In this document: piece by piece, positions 52,184 to 60,882 of the stretch
How positions within the stretch are numbered: position 1 is the stretch's first letter
How the letters are laid out: the number at the start of each line of letters is the position of its first letter
DNA from: Halogranum amylolyticum
Lineage (GTDB): Archaea > Halobacteriota > Halobacteria > Halobacteriales > Haloferacaceae
Length of the DNA stretch: 64,000 bases
NCBI RefSeq assembly: GCF_900110465.1
Contig: NZ_FODV01000005.1
Coordinates: forward strand, 1-64,000
Direction: 5' to 3'
Translations under genes and position numbers: made by a program
Notes under the pieces: model-generated
Told to the model about the DNA's origin: nothing
Seen by the model: the letters and a program-made list of their open reading frames with translations, nothing else
Database searches by the model: none

Positions 52184-52777
52184 ATGTCCGGACAGCAGAT
52201 CCTCATGATCGTCGGTGACTTCGGCGAAGACTACGAGATTATGGTGCCGTTTCAGGCGCTGCAGGCGGTCGGCCACGAGGTCCACGCCGTCTGTCCCGAG
52301 CGGGAGGAAGGCGAGACGGTGAAGACGGCCATCCACGACTTCCGGGGCGATCAGACGTACCTCGAGGAGCGTGGGCACGACTTCGAACTCACGGCGACGT
52401 TCGACGAGATCGACCCCGCCGACTACGACGCGCTCGTCGTCCCCGGCGGCCGCGCCCCCGAGTATCTCCGCACCTACGACGAGGTGCTCGACGCAGTACG
52501 GCACTTCTTCGAGGCGGACAAACCGGTCGCCTCGCTCTGTCACGGCCCGCAGATCCTCGCCGCCGCGGGCGTCCTCGACGGCTACGAGATGACCGCCTAC
52601 CCCGCCGTCCAGCCGGAAGTCGAGGCCGCCGGCTGTTCGTGGGTCGACGAGGTGACGACCGACGGCAACCTCGTGACCGCGCAGGCGTGGCCGGACCACC
52701 CCGAGTGGCTGGCGCAGTTCCTCGACCTGCTCGGCACCGAGATACAGCACGGTCAACCCGCGACCGCAGACGACTGA
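52184..52777 (+). CDS. DJ-1/PfpI family protein
   Basis: A 197-residue protein with the nucleophile elbow SLCHGPQ (Cys119, His120) and Glu15 close to the N-terminus (GDFGEDYE), both conserved in PfpI/DJ-1 proteins. Activities in the family include deglycase and chaperone functions; the true role is open. The ATG at 52184 lies about 30 bases after GTTATG, a TATA-like element, and is preferred over the one at 52154. Confidence 0.9.
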   Translation: MSGQQILMIVGDFGEDYEIMVPFQALQAVGHEVHAVCPEREEGETVKTAIHDFRGDQTYLEERGHDFELTATFDEIDPADYDALVVPGGRAPEYLRTYDEVLDAVRHFFEADKPVASLCHGPQILAAAGVLDGYEMTAYPAVQPEVEAAGCSWVDEVTTDGNLVTAQAWPDHPEWLAQFLDLLGTEIQHGQPATADD

Positions 52778-52984
52778 CCGTCGTCGACCGCGCTGTCGGC
52801 TCTTTTCGTCCGACGTCGGCGGCGACCTGTGCGTTCAGGCGATCCGCGCGCTCGCTCGTCTCTCGTCAGCCGATCCTCACTCGCCGGTCGACCTCTACCT
52901 CGCCAGCCGGTTTGTCGACGATACGTAGCGACAGTCATTTGCGGCCGGCTGGAGGAGCGACTGACAGACCCACGAGTGTTGGCC

Positions 52985-54178
52985 ATGATCGACGAGATCG
53001 ACGACGTCCACGACGGAGACAGCGAACCCGACTCTGCGGACCCGTCGGCCGCTCGTCGCTTCGGCGAGACGATCCGGCGGCTCGACCCGGCGTACTTCGG
53101 CTTCGTCATGTCGACCGGGATCATCTCTATCGCCTTCCGCGACCTCGGTAGTCGGGTCGTCGCCGAGACGCTCGCGGCGTTCAACGTCGTGTGTTACGGC
53201 CTCCTGCTCGCGCTTTTCGCGGTGAAGGTCGGACTGTTCCCCGGACAGGTCGTCGCCGAGCTCCGGGACAGCAGTCGTCACTGGGGGGCGCTCACCTTCG
53301 TCGTCGGGACGAACACCGTGGGGGCACAGCTGCTCCTCTTCTCGGACCGCGTCGCCGTCGCGACCGCGCTCTGGCTGACGACCGTCGCGGTGTGCCCGCT
53401 CTTGCTCTACTATCTCTTCGCGACCGAGATCATCGGCACCTGGGAGTCGGACGTCAGCGAGCGGATCGACGGTGCGTTCCTCTTGATCATCGTCTGTATG
53501 CAGTCGCTCGCCGTCCTCGGTGGCCTCCTCTCGGACGTCCTCCCGGCCTACGCAGAGGGGATCGTCGCCGTGAGCATGGCGTACTGGGGGTCGGGGTACG
53601 TGCTCTACTTCGTCGTCGCCGCCATCGTCACCTACCGACTCCTGGAGGGGCGGATGAACCCGGACGACTGGACGGGCCCCTACTGGATCCTGATGGGGGC
53701 GGCGGCGATCACGACGTTAGCGGGAGCGACGCTCGGTCCTCGTCTGTCGTCGTTTCCCCCCTGGGAACCGTACGTCCAGATGACGATCGGCGTGACGTTC
53801 CTCGCGTGGGCGATCGCCTCCTGGTGGATTCCCCTGCTCTTGGCGCTCGACGTGTGGAAGTTCGTCACCGCCGGAGCCGAGGGTCGACCGCCGGCGTGGG
53901 TGCTCGCGCTCCCGTGGTCCCGACTCGGCTTCGGGCGGCGTCTCCACTCGTACAACCCGCTCGCGTGGGGACGGGTCTTCCCAATGGGGATGTACACGGC
54001 CTGTACCGTCAACCTGGCCGGTGTCAACGCGTTCAGACCGCTCGTGGTCGTCCCGCGGTACTGGGGGTGGTTCGCGCTCCTCGTCTGGCTGCTGACGCTG
54101 GTCGGCACCGTCCGGGCGGTCGGCCGCGCGCTGTCGCGAGTCTCGCCGTCTCTGCGAAAGCTCACAGGGCAGATCTGA
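52985..54178 (+). CDS. TDT-family (TehA/malic acid) transporter
   Basis: A 397-residue membrane protein with about ten hydrophobic helices. The first, RLDPAYFGFVMSTGIISIAF, carries the signature of the tellurite-resistance/dicarboxylate transporter (TDT) family. The C-terminal half has FPMGMYTACTVNLAG, also typical of the family. The transported anion is unknown, possibly C4-dicarboxylate or sulfite. The AT-richer patch begins right after its stop. Confidence 0.85.
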   Translation: MIDEIDDVHDGDSEPDSADPSAARRFGETIRRLDPAYFGFVMSTGIISIAFRDLGSRVVAETLAAFNVVCYGLLLALFAVKVGLFPGQVVAELRDSSRHWGALTFVVGTNTVGAQLLLFSDRVAVATALWLTTVAVCPLLLYYLFATEIIGTWESDVSERIDGAFLLIIVCMQSLAVLGGLLSDVLPAYAEGIVAVSMAYWGSGYVLYFVVAAIVTYRLLEGRMNPDDWTGPYWILMGAAAITTLAGATLGPRLSSFPPWEPYVQMTIGVTFLAWAIASWWIPLLLALDVWKFVTAGAEGRPPAWVLALPWSRLGFGRRLHSYNPLAWGRVFPMGMYTACTVNLAGVNAFRPLVVVPRYWGWFALLVWLLTLVGTVRAVGRALSRVSPSLRKLTGQI

Positions 54179-54258
54179 TAGGGATTAGCAAAAGAATTCA
54201 GACAGTCACTCAGTCGACTCTCGGGGAGTTGTCAGAATCGGTGTGCTGAATATCGAGG

Positions 54259-54278
54259 GTGAGTTCGGCAATCTACTC
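54259..54278 (+). repeat. Degenerate direct repeat, copy 1
   Basis: GTGAGTTCGGCAATCTACTC matches the sequence at 54741-54760 in 16 of 20 positions. The two copies bracket the zinc-finger gene at 54432-54590 and lie inside the AT-richer patch. They may be the ends of a decayed small element; no transposase is visible between them. Confidence 0.45.
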
Positions 54279-54431
54279 GAATACGAGATCTTGTTATCAA
54301 CCCGCATTTTTTGCCGTCATTCTTTTCCGAGCACCGAGAGAACAGTAAATTGCAATTCATCATCCAAGACCTCAGGAGGGTGAATTGCGCCAAGGCATTC
54401 CGGCAACGCCCTCATATTCGGGGGCGTTTGC

Positions 54432-54590
54432 TCATTCAGTTAGCGGTGATACCTCGAGCTTGTGTCCCTTTCGTTTCCCGTGTTCAATGACGATATCGGA
54501 CGGCAAGATTCCATCTTCAGGGCGAACGACCTGCTCAAAAGTACAATCGCAACAGACCACGCGCATTACTCTCTGTAGGTTCCCAGCCAT
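54432..54590 (-). CDS. 52-residue zinc-finger protein
   Basis: A short protein starting MAGNLQRVMRVVCCDCTFEQ with zinc ligands Cys13-x2-Cys16 and His37-x5-His43 (EHG, then KGHKL). The pattern, a C-x2-C with a late H-x5-H, is common in small haloarchaeal proteins. An in-frame ATG eight codons further on (54566, MRVVCCDC) could be the start. Function unknown. Its codons use more A/T than its neighbours. Confidence 0.65.
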   Translation of the reverse strand: MAGNLQRVMRVVCCDCTFEQVVRPEDGILPSDIVIEHGKRKGHKLEVSPLTE

Positions 54591-54740
54591 TTTCTCCTTC
54601 GTGGGAATCGCTGGTAAGCGAGGTAATAAGCATATGTATTGGTTGACGCCTTTGCGGACAATATCCGACTTGCGCTCTCTATTCAGCACAGTCGACGTAA
54701 ACTACCCATCTGCTGTCAAAAACGGCGTGCAACACACAGA

Positions 54741-54760
54741 GTGAATTCAGCAACCTACTG
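54741..54760 (+). repeat. Degenerate direct repeat, copy 2
   Basis: GTGAATTCAGCAACCTACTG is the partner of 54259-54278, with four mismatches in 20 bases, about 480 bases further on. Confidence 0.45.
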
Positions 54761-54872
54761 CACTCTATTTCACGTTTGAAGGGGCAAATACACCACAAGT
54801 TATGGGTGAAAAGGTGGAAAATACCGGTCTGTCTCAGAAACAGTATTATCAACTCTATCTCAACTGTCTGGT

Positions 54873-55268
54873 ATGAACCGGCGTACAGCCCTATCCACCA
54901 TTGGAATTATCCTTAGTATGGGCACTGCTGGTTGCCTATTCACTCAGACCGAACCAGAGCCGCGATTTACTCTACGGGACGTTCGCTCGTACTTAGCTGA
55001 TGAAGAGACTGCCCTCGTAGTGGGGGTCGTTGAAAAACAAGGAGATACCACCGGAAACGTCACCATCAGAGCAGAACTTCTTATTGATGACGCGTACAAT
55101 CACGTGACTAGGCAAACCTTCGTTATCCTCGCAGATCTTACTAAGCGTACCATCGCGCTCCCGTTCACAACAGACTCTTCGTTTTACGGCGAACAGCAAT
55201 TTACAGCCCGAGCAAAGGTCATCCGAGAGGAGGAGGTGGATGGCGAGTGGGTGACAGAAAGTAAGTAA
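54873..55268 (+). CDS. Low-GC lipoprotein of unknown function
   Basis: A 131-residue protein with an N-terminal signal and lipobox ending at Cys21 (RRTALSTIGIILSMGTAGC) and a short soluble domain (about 30-125) that looks like a beta-sandwich (VVGVVEKQGDTTGNVTIRAE). Codon use is strongly A/T-ending, unlike most of the window, which suggests recent transfer. I do not recognise a family. Confidence 0.65.
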   Translation: MNRRTALSTIGIILSMGTAGCLFTQTEPEPRFTLRDVRSYLADEETALVVGVVEKQGDTTGNVTIRAELLIDDAYNHVTRQTFVILADLTKRTIALPFTTDSSFYGEQQFTARAKVIREEEVDGEWVTESK

Positions 55269-55497
55269 CAACCGCTGAGCTCCTACCTCATGTTCGTCAC
55301 TCAGAACTACTGCCAACAGATAACTGACAAGTAACCGACTTGCGCTGTGTATCTTGCAGGCTCGCACTCGGTCTACCCGAACCCTGTCAGTATCATCGCG
55401 ACCGATGTAGAGAATGGCACTTCGCAATCAAACAGTGCGCAAGTAAACCCCTGAGACCGACACGGATCTGTGACCGTTGTCGGACGGCTCTCAGGAG

Positions 55498-55920
55498 TTA
55501 TTCGACCGGTTCCATGCCATAGTCCGCGGCGAGTTCCTGGAACTCTTCCGGGGTCACCTCAGCACTCCTCTCGAAGAGCTCTTCGAGATGGGGTGGTGAG
55601 AAGATGACGAGCAGTGTGGCAGGGTCCCGCCCGTGGTTGGCCTGGGCGTGGACGGTTCCTCGTGGAATCGCACGGCACGCTCCCGCTAGTGCTTTGTGCG
55701 TCTCCTCGCCGACCCGGCTTTCGATCTCACCGTCGATGACGTAGAGGATTTCTTCCTCGTTGTGGTGGATGTGGGGTGGAATTTCTTCACCCGGTGGTAA
55801 CTCGAATTCGAGGGCAAAGTACGCCCCGTTCGTATCGTCACCACTCACACGCCGTGTCATATCGAGGCCGAAGACGTGCCCGGCCATCCCTTCCCCTGGG
55901 CCGAGCAGAGATTTGCTCAT
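55498..55920 (-). CDS. Cupin-domain protein
   Basis: A 140-residue single-cupin protein. The metal site is HIHHNEEEI (His50, His52 and Glu57 region) with a second motif at GTVHAQANHG. It begins MSKSLLGPGEGMAGHVFGLD and ends with a helical tail (TPEEFQELAADYGMEPVE). The family includes dioxygenases and isomerases; the substrate is unknown. GC content returns toward normal in this gene. Confidence 0.8.
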   Translation of the reverse strand: MSKSLLGPGEGMAGHVFGLDMTRRVSGDDTNGAYFALEFELPPGEEIPPHIHHNEEEILYVIDGEIESRVGEETHKALAGACRAIPRGTVHAQANHGRDPATLLVIFSPPHLEELFERSAEVTPEEFQELAADYGMEPVE

Positions 55921-56264
55921 GGGTTCTATCTGCGCTCTTGTAACCAGACGGCTCGGAACCGCTGGTTTCGATATCGGTCTGTCGGCATCTGTCCCTCTCC
56001 TTCGTGGCGTCTCACTTCATCTTCATTTTGTCGTTCTCCTACCCCTCCACGGAGAGAACGCCGAACAACGAGTTCGGGGCCGACTATGTTGCCATGATAT
56101 CAGTTCTGGTGGGACATACGCGTTCTGAGTTCAGCACGGTCTCGACAAGCCATCTTAAATTTGTCATGAGTCCCGGAACGTCGCCTTCGGTCGTCGCCGT
56201 TCTCTCACACGGCTGTCGGCTGTCTGACGAAGATATTTATACCACCCCTCCTCATAGCTGTGGT
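55921..56264. other. Spacer without a supported gene
   Basis: About 340 bases between the cupin gene and the 42-residue protein. Frames crossing it encode low-quality peptides without family features. The last 35 bases hold the ATATTTATA promoter element of the next gene. Nothing else was recognised. Confidence 0.45.
56233..56241 (+). promoter_or_regulatory. TATA box of the 42-residue protein gene
   Basis: ATATTTATA lies 24-32 bases before the ATG at 56265. It is one of the strongest core promoter matches in the window. Confidence 0.6.
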
Positions 56265-56393
56265 ATGGAAGAACGTAACATGCCGTACGCCTTCCGCGAC
56301 GAGGTGGAGCCGTCGCCGAGCTACGACGACGAGGAGCGCGAGGTTGTCATCGTCGACGGCGAGGCGATGACGTATCGAAGCTACCGACGATAA
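56265..56393 (+). CDS. 42-residue acidic protein of unknown function
   Basis: A short frame starting MEERNMPYAFRDEVEPSPSY and ending VVIVDGEAMTYRSYRR. Strong TATA box, typical codon use and a typical haloarchaeal acidic composition support expression. No known domain. Confidence 0.6.
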   Translation: MEERNMPYAFRDEVEPSPSYDDEEREVVIVDGEAMTYRSYRR

Positions 56394-56465
56394 CGCTGCT
56401 TTTCGGCGTCGCTCTCGGGTCGAACGACGGTCAAAGAATCTGTGAGCTGCGTCGACGGCGTCCAG

Positions 56466-56864
56466 TTAGAACGCGTTGCCGTGGACGGTGATGTCGGCGT
56501 GGAGCCCCTCACGGAGTGCGCTGTGGACGTGGCAGATGTCCTCGGCGCGCTCGACGATCTCGTCGAGCTCCTCGTCGGAGAGGTCGGCCGCGACGTGGAT
56601 GTCGAAGCGGATAGCCGTCAGATCGTCGTCGTCGTCGAGGTCGGCGCTGGAGTCGATCTGGATCTTGCCGAGGTCGTCCTCACCGCGCTGCTGGCCGCCG
56701 ACGCGGAAGGCGGGCAGGAAACAGGAGGCGTACGTCGCGACGAGCGCGGAGTTCGGGTCCGGGCCGGTCTCACCCGTGGCGTCGATCGACATGTCGAAGT
56801 CGCCGACCTGACTGTTGCATCCGAACCCCTCTTCGCTGACGGTGGTGGTTTCGATGTCGCTCAT
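56466..56864 (-). CDS. OsmC family protein
   Basis: A 132-residue protein with both redox cysteines of the OsmC/Ohr family: Cys48 in TYASCFLP and Cys111 in ICHVHSAL. Such proteins reduce organic or sulfur-containing peroxides. The ATG at 56864 begins MSDIETTTVSEEGFG. It is followed on the same strand by nothing close; the small acidic gene converges. Confidence 0.9.
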   Translation of the reverse strand: MSDIETTTVSEEGFGCNSQVGDFDMSIDATGETGPDPNSALVATYASCFLPAFRVGGQQRGEDDLGKIQIDSSADLDDDDDLTAIRFDIHVAADLSDEELDEIVERAEDICHVHSALREGLHADITVHGNAF

Positions 56865-56956
56865 TGCAGGCGAAACGTCGTCTGCTACCGTACTAAAGGT
56901 AACCCAAGCGGTGGTCGCTCGTGTGTACCGAAAGAACACCGTCTGCGGTTCGGACG

Positions 56957-57682
56957 CTACTCCAGCGTGAACGACTCGTCGCCGTCAAGCGCGTGCAGTT
57001 CGGCGCTCACACCCGCGGCGTCGAGCTCGCGCTCGAAGTCGTCCATCTCGATCTCGATCGGCGGGAACGTATCGTAGTGCATCGGGAAGACGTAGTCGAC
57101 GCCGAGCCAGTCGGCGGCGACGGCGGCCTGCCACGGCCCCATGGTGAAGTGGTCGCCGACCGGGAGGGCGGCGGCGTCGGGTTCGAGATACGGACCGATC
57201 ACCTCGCGCATCTCGGTCATCAGCCCGGTGTCGCCGGCGTGGTAGAACGTGTTGCTCTCCTCGTCTGCGACCTGTGTCGGCTTCGTGTCGCTGACGACGA
57301 ACCCGGCGGGCATCCCGGCGCTCGTCCCGTAGCTCGTGTCGATGCCGTTCGAGTGGTCCGCGCGGTGCATCGTCACGAACGCGTCGCCGCACTCGACAGT
57401 GCCGCCGAGGTTCATCCCCATGCCGCCGACGGCGTCCTCGAAGTCCCAGTTCTCCTTGGCGTACTCGACGAGCTCCGGCGTGGCGACCAGCGTCGCGTCG
57501 CTGAACTTGTGAGCGTGAGCGACGTGGTCTTGATGGCCGTGGGTGAGGAGCACGTAATCCGGGTCGTCGATCTCCTCGGGGTCCATCGACGTCTGCGGGT
57601 TGTCGAAGAACGGGTCGATGAGAAGCGACGTCTCGCCGACGGTGACGTACCAGGTAGAGTGACCGTGCCAGGTGAGTTCCAT
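56957..57682 (-). CDS. Metal-dependent hydrolase (UPF0173, metallo-beta-lactamase fold)
   Basis: A 241-residue protein starting [20 protein letters not shown], with the metallo-beta-lactamase motif THGHQDHV (His48, His50, Asp52, His53) and later ligands in MHRADHS and FYHAGDTG. This is the UPF0173 hydrolase family; the substrate is unknown. It precedes the OsmC gene on the same strand with about 90 bases between. Confidence 0.9.
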   Translation of the reverse strand: MELTWHGHSTWYVTVGETSLLIDPFFDNPQTSMDPEEIDDPDYVLLTHGHQDHVAHAHKFSDATLVATPELVEYAKENWDFEDAVGGMGMNLGGTVECGDAFVTMHRADHSNGIDTSYGTSAGMPAGFVVSDTKPTQVADEESNTFYHAGDTGLMTEMREVIGPYLEPDAAALPVGDHFTMGPWQAAVAADWLGVDYVFPMHYDTFPPIEIEMDDFERELDAAGVSAELHALDGDESFTLE

Positions 57683-57767
57683 GGTTCGTGCGACCATACA
57701 CCCGGCTGTCACTAAAAGATAGCGAGCGGTACAGTGCTGCCGGAGGTCGTCGACGGTCGTCCGTCTG

Positions 57768-58088
57768 TCAGGGCGTCTCGTCGGTGATCTCGATGATCTC
57801 CGCGTTCTCGACGTACGTCGTCTCGCCGTCGATGCGGAGCTGGATCGTCTCACCGGGGAGCGCCGAGGGTTCCTCGACGTCCGCCGGGAGCGACACTCGC
57901 GTGACGTCCTCGTAGGTCGTCGGCTTCCGGAGGACGGTCTGCTCGCCGTAGTCGACGCGCTCCCACTCGTCGACCGCCAGGCTGTCGGTGTCGAAGTACT
58001 CGTCGGTCGAGACGTCGACGACCTCGTCACCCTCTCGGACCGTCTCCTTGGTCTCGTCCTCGCTGTACTGATGCAGGTACACGAGCAT
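57768..58088 (-). CDS. DUF5796-like small protein
   Basis: A 106-residue protein starting [20 protein letters not shown], with an acidic N-terminal half and a beta-rich C-terminal half ([20 protein letters not shown]). From memory it matches the haloarchaeal DUF5796 family. Function unknown. It lies 85 bases upstream of the UPF0173 gene on the same strand. Confidence 0.75.
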   Translation of the reverse strand: MLVYLHQYSEDETKETVREGDEVVDVSTDEYFDTDSLAVDEWERVDYGEQTVLRKPTTYEDVTRVSLPADVEEPSALPGETIQLRIDGETTYVENAEIIEITDETP

Positions 58089-58269
58089 ACCTCACAGTTC
58101 GGTGGCACGTCGAATGAGGGTTCTGGCCGTTCGGCGGTCCCGATGTCGAGGCTGCGCCGTCGCCCCCGCTATCGTCGTCCGCGTCGCCTTCGTCACTATC
58201 GCCGTGTCGAGGACGACGCCTTCGCCGTGGTAACAAGGACTAAGCGATGTGGGAGACACAGCCACGTTT

Positions 58270-59001
58270 ATGCATCACGTTCGATTCCGTGACCCCGCAG
58301 GGGCGGTCCGACGGGGCGAGTGGCACGACGACGCTATCACCTTCGGCGGCGAGCGCTACGACCACGACGAGGTCGACGTCCTCCCGCCGGTCGAACCCTC
58401 GAAGATCGTCTGCATCGGCCGCAACTACGCCGACCACGCCGCCGAGATGGACAACGACGTCCCCGACCGCCCGCTGCTCTTTCTCAAACCCCCGAACACG
58501 CTCGCGGGCCACGGTGACACGGTGACGCTCCCCGCCGGGAAGGAGCGTCTCGACTACGAGGCGGAGCTCGCGGTCGTGATCGGTGAACAGTGTCGTCACG
58601 TCGCTTCCGAAGACGCGATGAACGTCGTCGCCGGCTTCACCTGTCTGAACGACATCTCGAACCGCGACGACCAGAACAGAGAGACCAACTGGGTCCGCGG
58701 GAAGGCGTTCGACGGGGCCGCACCCGTCGGCCCGGTCGTCGCCGACCCCGAACACGTCCCCGACGACGCCGCGGTCCGTCTCCGGGTCGACGGCGAACTC
58801 CGCCAGGAGGGGAGTCGCGACCAGCTGTTCTTCGACGTGCCGACACTTATCGAGGAGATCACGACCTACATGACGCTCGAACCGGGGGACGTCATCTCGA
58901 CGGGGACGCCTGCAGGCGTCGGACCGCTCGAAGACGGCGCCCGCGTCGAGGTGGAGGTCGAGGGCGTCGGGACGCTCGAACACGCAGTCCGGATTCCCTG
59001 A
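58270..59001 (+). CDS. Fumarylacetoacetate hydrolase family protein
   Basis: A 243-residue FAH-fold enzyme. GRNYADHAAEM (50-60) and the metal-binding Glu residues in DYEAELAVVIG (Glu97, Glu99), followed by FTCLNDISNRD, match the family of hydrolases/isomerases acting on keto-enol compounds (including acylpyruvate hydrolases). I place the start at ATG 58270 because an ACTAAG box lies about 28 bases upstream; a GTG at 58249 is possible. Confidence 0.88.
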   Translation: MHHVRFRDPAGAVRRGEWHDDAITFGGERYDHDEVDVLPPVEPSKIVCIGRNYADHAAEMDNDVPDRPLLFLKPPNTLAGHGDTVTLPAGKERLDYEAELAVVIGEQCRHVASEDAMNVVAGFTCLNDISNRDDQNRETNWVRGKAFDGAAPVGPVVADPEHVPDDAAVRLRVDGELRQEGSRDQLFFDVPTLIEEITTYMTLEPGDVISTGTPAGVGPLEDGARVEVEVEGVGTLEHAVRIP

Positions 59002-59022
59002 GCGGAACGTCGAGACGGCGCG

Positions 59023-60132
59023 TCAGGGTGCGGAGTACTGAACTCGCGGCTTCGACGGATGGGAGCGACTCTGCTCGTCGAGCGACTCGACGTCCGCACG
59101 GAGTCGAGCCGCACAGTTGAGCCGGAGTCGCCGCGTCTCGTCTCGACCGATCTCGTCCGGTCCGGACAGTTTCGCCGACAGGGGGTCGTAGCGTTCGGTG
59201 TCGAACCCCATCGCATCGAGGTACTCGCAGACGCGCGTCGACTCGAGCCCTCGGTGGATCGCCTCGTCGCTGAGCGAACGGAGCTCCTCGAAGCGAGGGA
59301 CGCGAACTTGGTCGGCCAACACGCCGGGTTCACCCCGCGTGACGGGCTTCGTCTGGGTCTGTGTCATCAGTCGGTCGACGCCCTCGGCGAGTTGGAGCAG
59401 TTGACTCGGCAACGCGGCGTCGGGTGCGCGCCACTCGACGGTCGGCAGTTCGTGTCGGAGGCGGACTGGCGCGAGTACCGTGTCCTCGGGGCAAAAGTGC
59501 TCGCGTACCGTCTGCTCGTCGACACCGCGGTCGGTGGCGATGTCGACGAACTCGTCGAAGTTCTCCTGGACCCGCTCGCACCAGGCGTCGACGTCGTCGG
59601 GGTAGGGCCACAGGTCGCAGTACTGCTGGAACCGTTCGCCACACGCTTTCCGGTATGCCTGCGCTCGCGCACAGGCGGCCGTCCGAGAGCCACAGTAGTA
59701 GGGCGAGGAACTGACCAGCGCGACGGTGGGGTCGAGCGCGGTCAACAGATCGATCTGCCGTGCGACGTCGGTCTTCTCGAAGTGGATGTGAGTCCCCGCA
59801 CAGTTCTTCGGACTGGTGACGTTCTCACCGTAGATCTCCTCGTACAGTTCTCCCCTGTCGGTCGTCGCGGGGGTGTCGTGTTCGGTGAGCGGCGTCCCGA
59901 GTGGGACGAGTTGCCGCCCGGTCGCTTCGGCCGCATCCAGGACGGTCCGGAGAGTGTCCTGTAACTCTCGTCCGAGCGCGGTCACGTTCTCGTGCGGTGA
60001 AGTTTTGACTTCGAGCAGCGGCCCGACGAACTCGGGTTTCACGTGCTCGTGGCAGTCGACGAGGTCACGGCCATCACAGAGATGACCGCTCTCGTCGACG
60101 ACCCAGTACTCCACCTCGAGTCCTAATGTCAT
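59023..60132 (-). CDS. gshA: Glutamate-cysteine ligase family protein
   Basis: A 369-residue enzyme of the GCS2/carboxylate-amine ligase type: LGLEVEYWVVDESG at the N-terminus, FVGPLLEVKTSPHENV, NCAGTHIHFEKTD and a C-terminal helical domain. In haloarchaea this enzyme makes gamma-glutamylcysteine, their main low-molecular thiol. The family match is good; the exact ligase is assigned by analogy. Starts are confined to the ATG at 60132. Confidence 0.85.
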   Translation of the reverse strand: MTLGLEVEYWVVDESGHLCDGRDLVDCHEHVKPEFVGPLLEVKTSPHENVTALGRELQDTLRTVLDAAEATGRQLVPLGTPLTEHDTPATTDRGELYEEIYGENVTSPKNCAGTHIHFEKTDVARQIDLLTALDPTVALVSSSPYYCGSRTAACARAQAYRKACGERFQQYCDLWPYPDDVDAWCERVQENFDEFVDIATDRGVDEQTVREHFCPEDTVLAPVRLRHELPTVEWRAPDAALPSQLLQLAEGVDRLMTQTQTKPVTRGEPGVLADQVRVPRFEELRSLSDEAIHRGLESTRVCEYLDAMGFDTERYDPLSAKLSGPDEIGRDETRRLRLNCAARLRADVESLDEQSRSHPSKPRVQYSAP

Positions 60133-60288
60133 TGTGAACTCCGAGTTACGGCTCTTGGTCCGTCTCCCGGATTCGTCATTTCGCTGGAACCAACTCTAAG
60201 CAGCGTGGCTGTAATTACAACGAGTTCATATGGGGGCTCGTCCCCGAACGACAGTGCTTAAGTTTAGGCCAGCCTAATCCGCGATCAG

Positions 60289-60882
60289 ATGGAGCTGACA
60301 CGCCGTGACGCGCTCGTCGCGCTCGCGGCCGCCGGGAGCGTCGGTGCCGGTGTCGCCGTCGACGAGCGATTCGACCTGTCGTTCGACGACCTTCCGTCGA
60401 CGGCGCCTCCGGACCCAGAGGAGACGCCACCGCCGGTCGTGCTCGACACGCTCACGGCGGCCGCGGAGGTGCTGTACCCCTCGCAGGTTGACGGCCACCG
60501 ACCGTTCGTCGAGACGTTCGTGCTCGGGCGCATCGAGGGACGCCAGTCGTACCTCGAGGGGATGGTCGAGACGACGCGGGAGCTCGACGGCCTCGCCGAC
60601 AGCTGGTACGACGCACCGTTTTCGGAGCTCGACCCGGTCGTCCGCGACCGACTCCTGCGGGAACTCGGCGTCGAGACGGCCGACCCCGACCCGGAGGGAC
60701 CGATCTCCGAGCGCGTTCGACAGTTCGTCGTCGACGACCTGCTGTACGCCTTCTACTCGTCGCCGACAGGGGGTCGACTCGTCGGCATCGAGAACCCCAT
60801 CGGCCACCCCGGCGGCCACGAGAGCTACCAGCGGGCGTCGATGGAAGGCGAACCGGAAGACGGTGATGACGACGATGGCTGA
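60289..60882 (+). CDS. Gluconate 2-dehydrogenase subunit 3-like protein
   Basis: A 197-residue protein with a Tat-type N-terminus (TRRDALVALAAAGSVGAG, 4-21), followed by VLDTLTAAAEVLYPSQVDGH and a helical C-terminal region ending in PTGGRLVGIENPIGHPGGHE. This is the small subunit (subunit 3) that accompanies membrane-bound GMC-type dehydrogenases. It overlaps the GMC gene by eight bases, so the two form a unit. The Tat signal could carry the flavoprotein partner across the membrane. Confidence 0.85.
   Translation: MELTRRDALVALAAAGSVGAGVAVDERFDLSFDDLPSTAPPDPEETPPPVVLDTLTAAAEVLYPSQVDGHRPFVETFVLGRIEGRQSYLEGMVETTRELDGLADSWYDAPFSELDPVVRDRLLRELGVETADPDPEGPISERVRQFVVDDLLYAFYSSPTGGRLVGIENPIGHPGGHESYQRASMEGEPEDGDDDDG

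Noticed and set aside
54385..54744. Plus-strand frame in the AT-richer patch
   Set aside because: It overlaps the minus-strand zinc-finger gene, whose C-x2-C and H-x5-H ligands and acidic tail are much more convincing.
55760..56128. Plus-strand frame over the cupin start and the spacer
   Set aside because: Antisense to the cupin N-terminus and without recognisable content afterwards.
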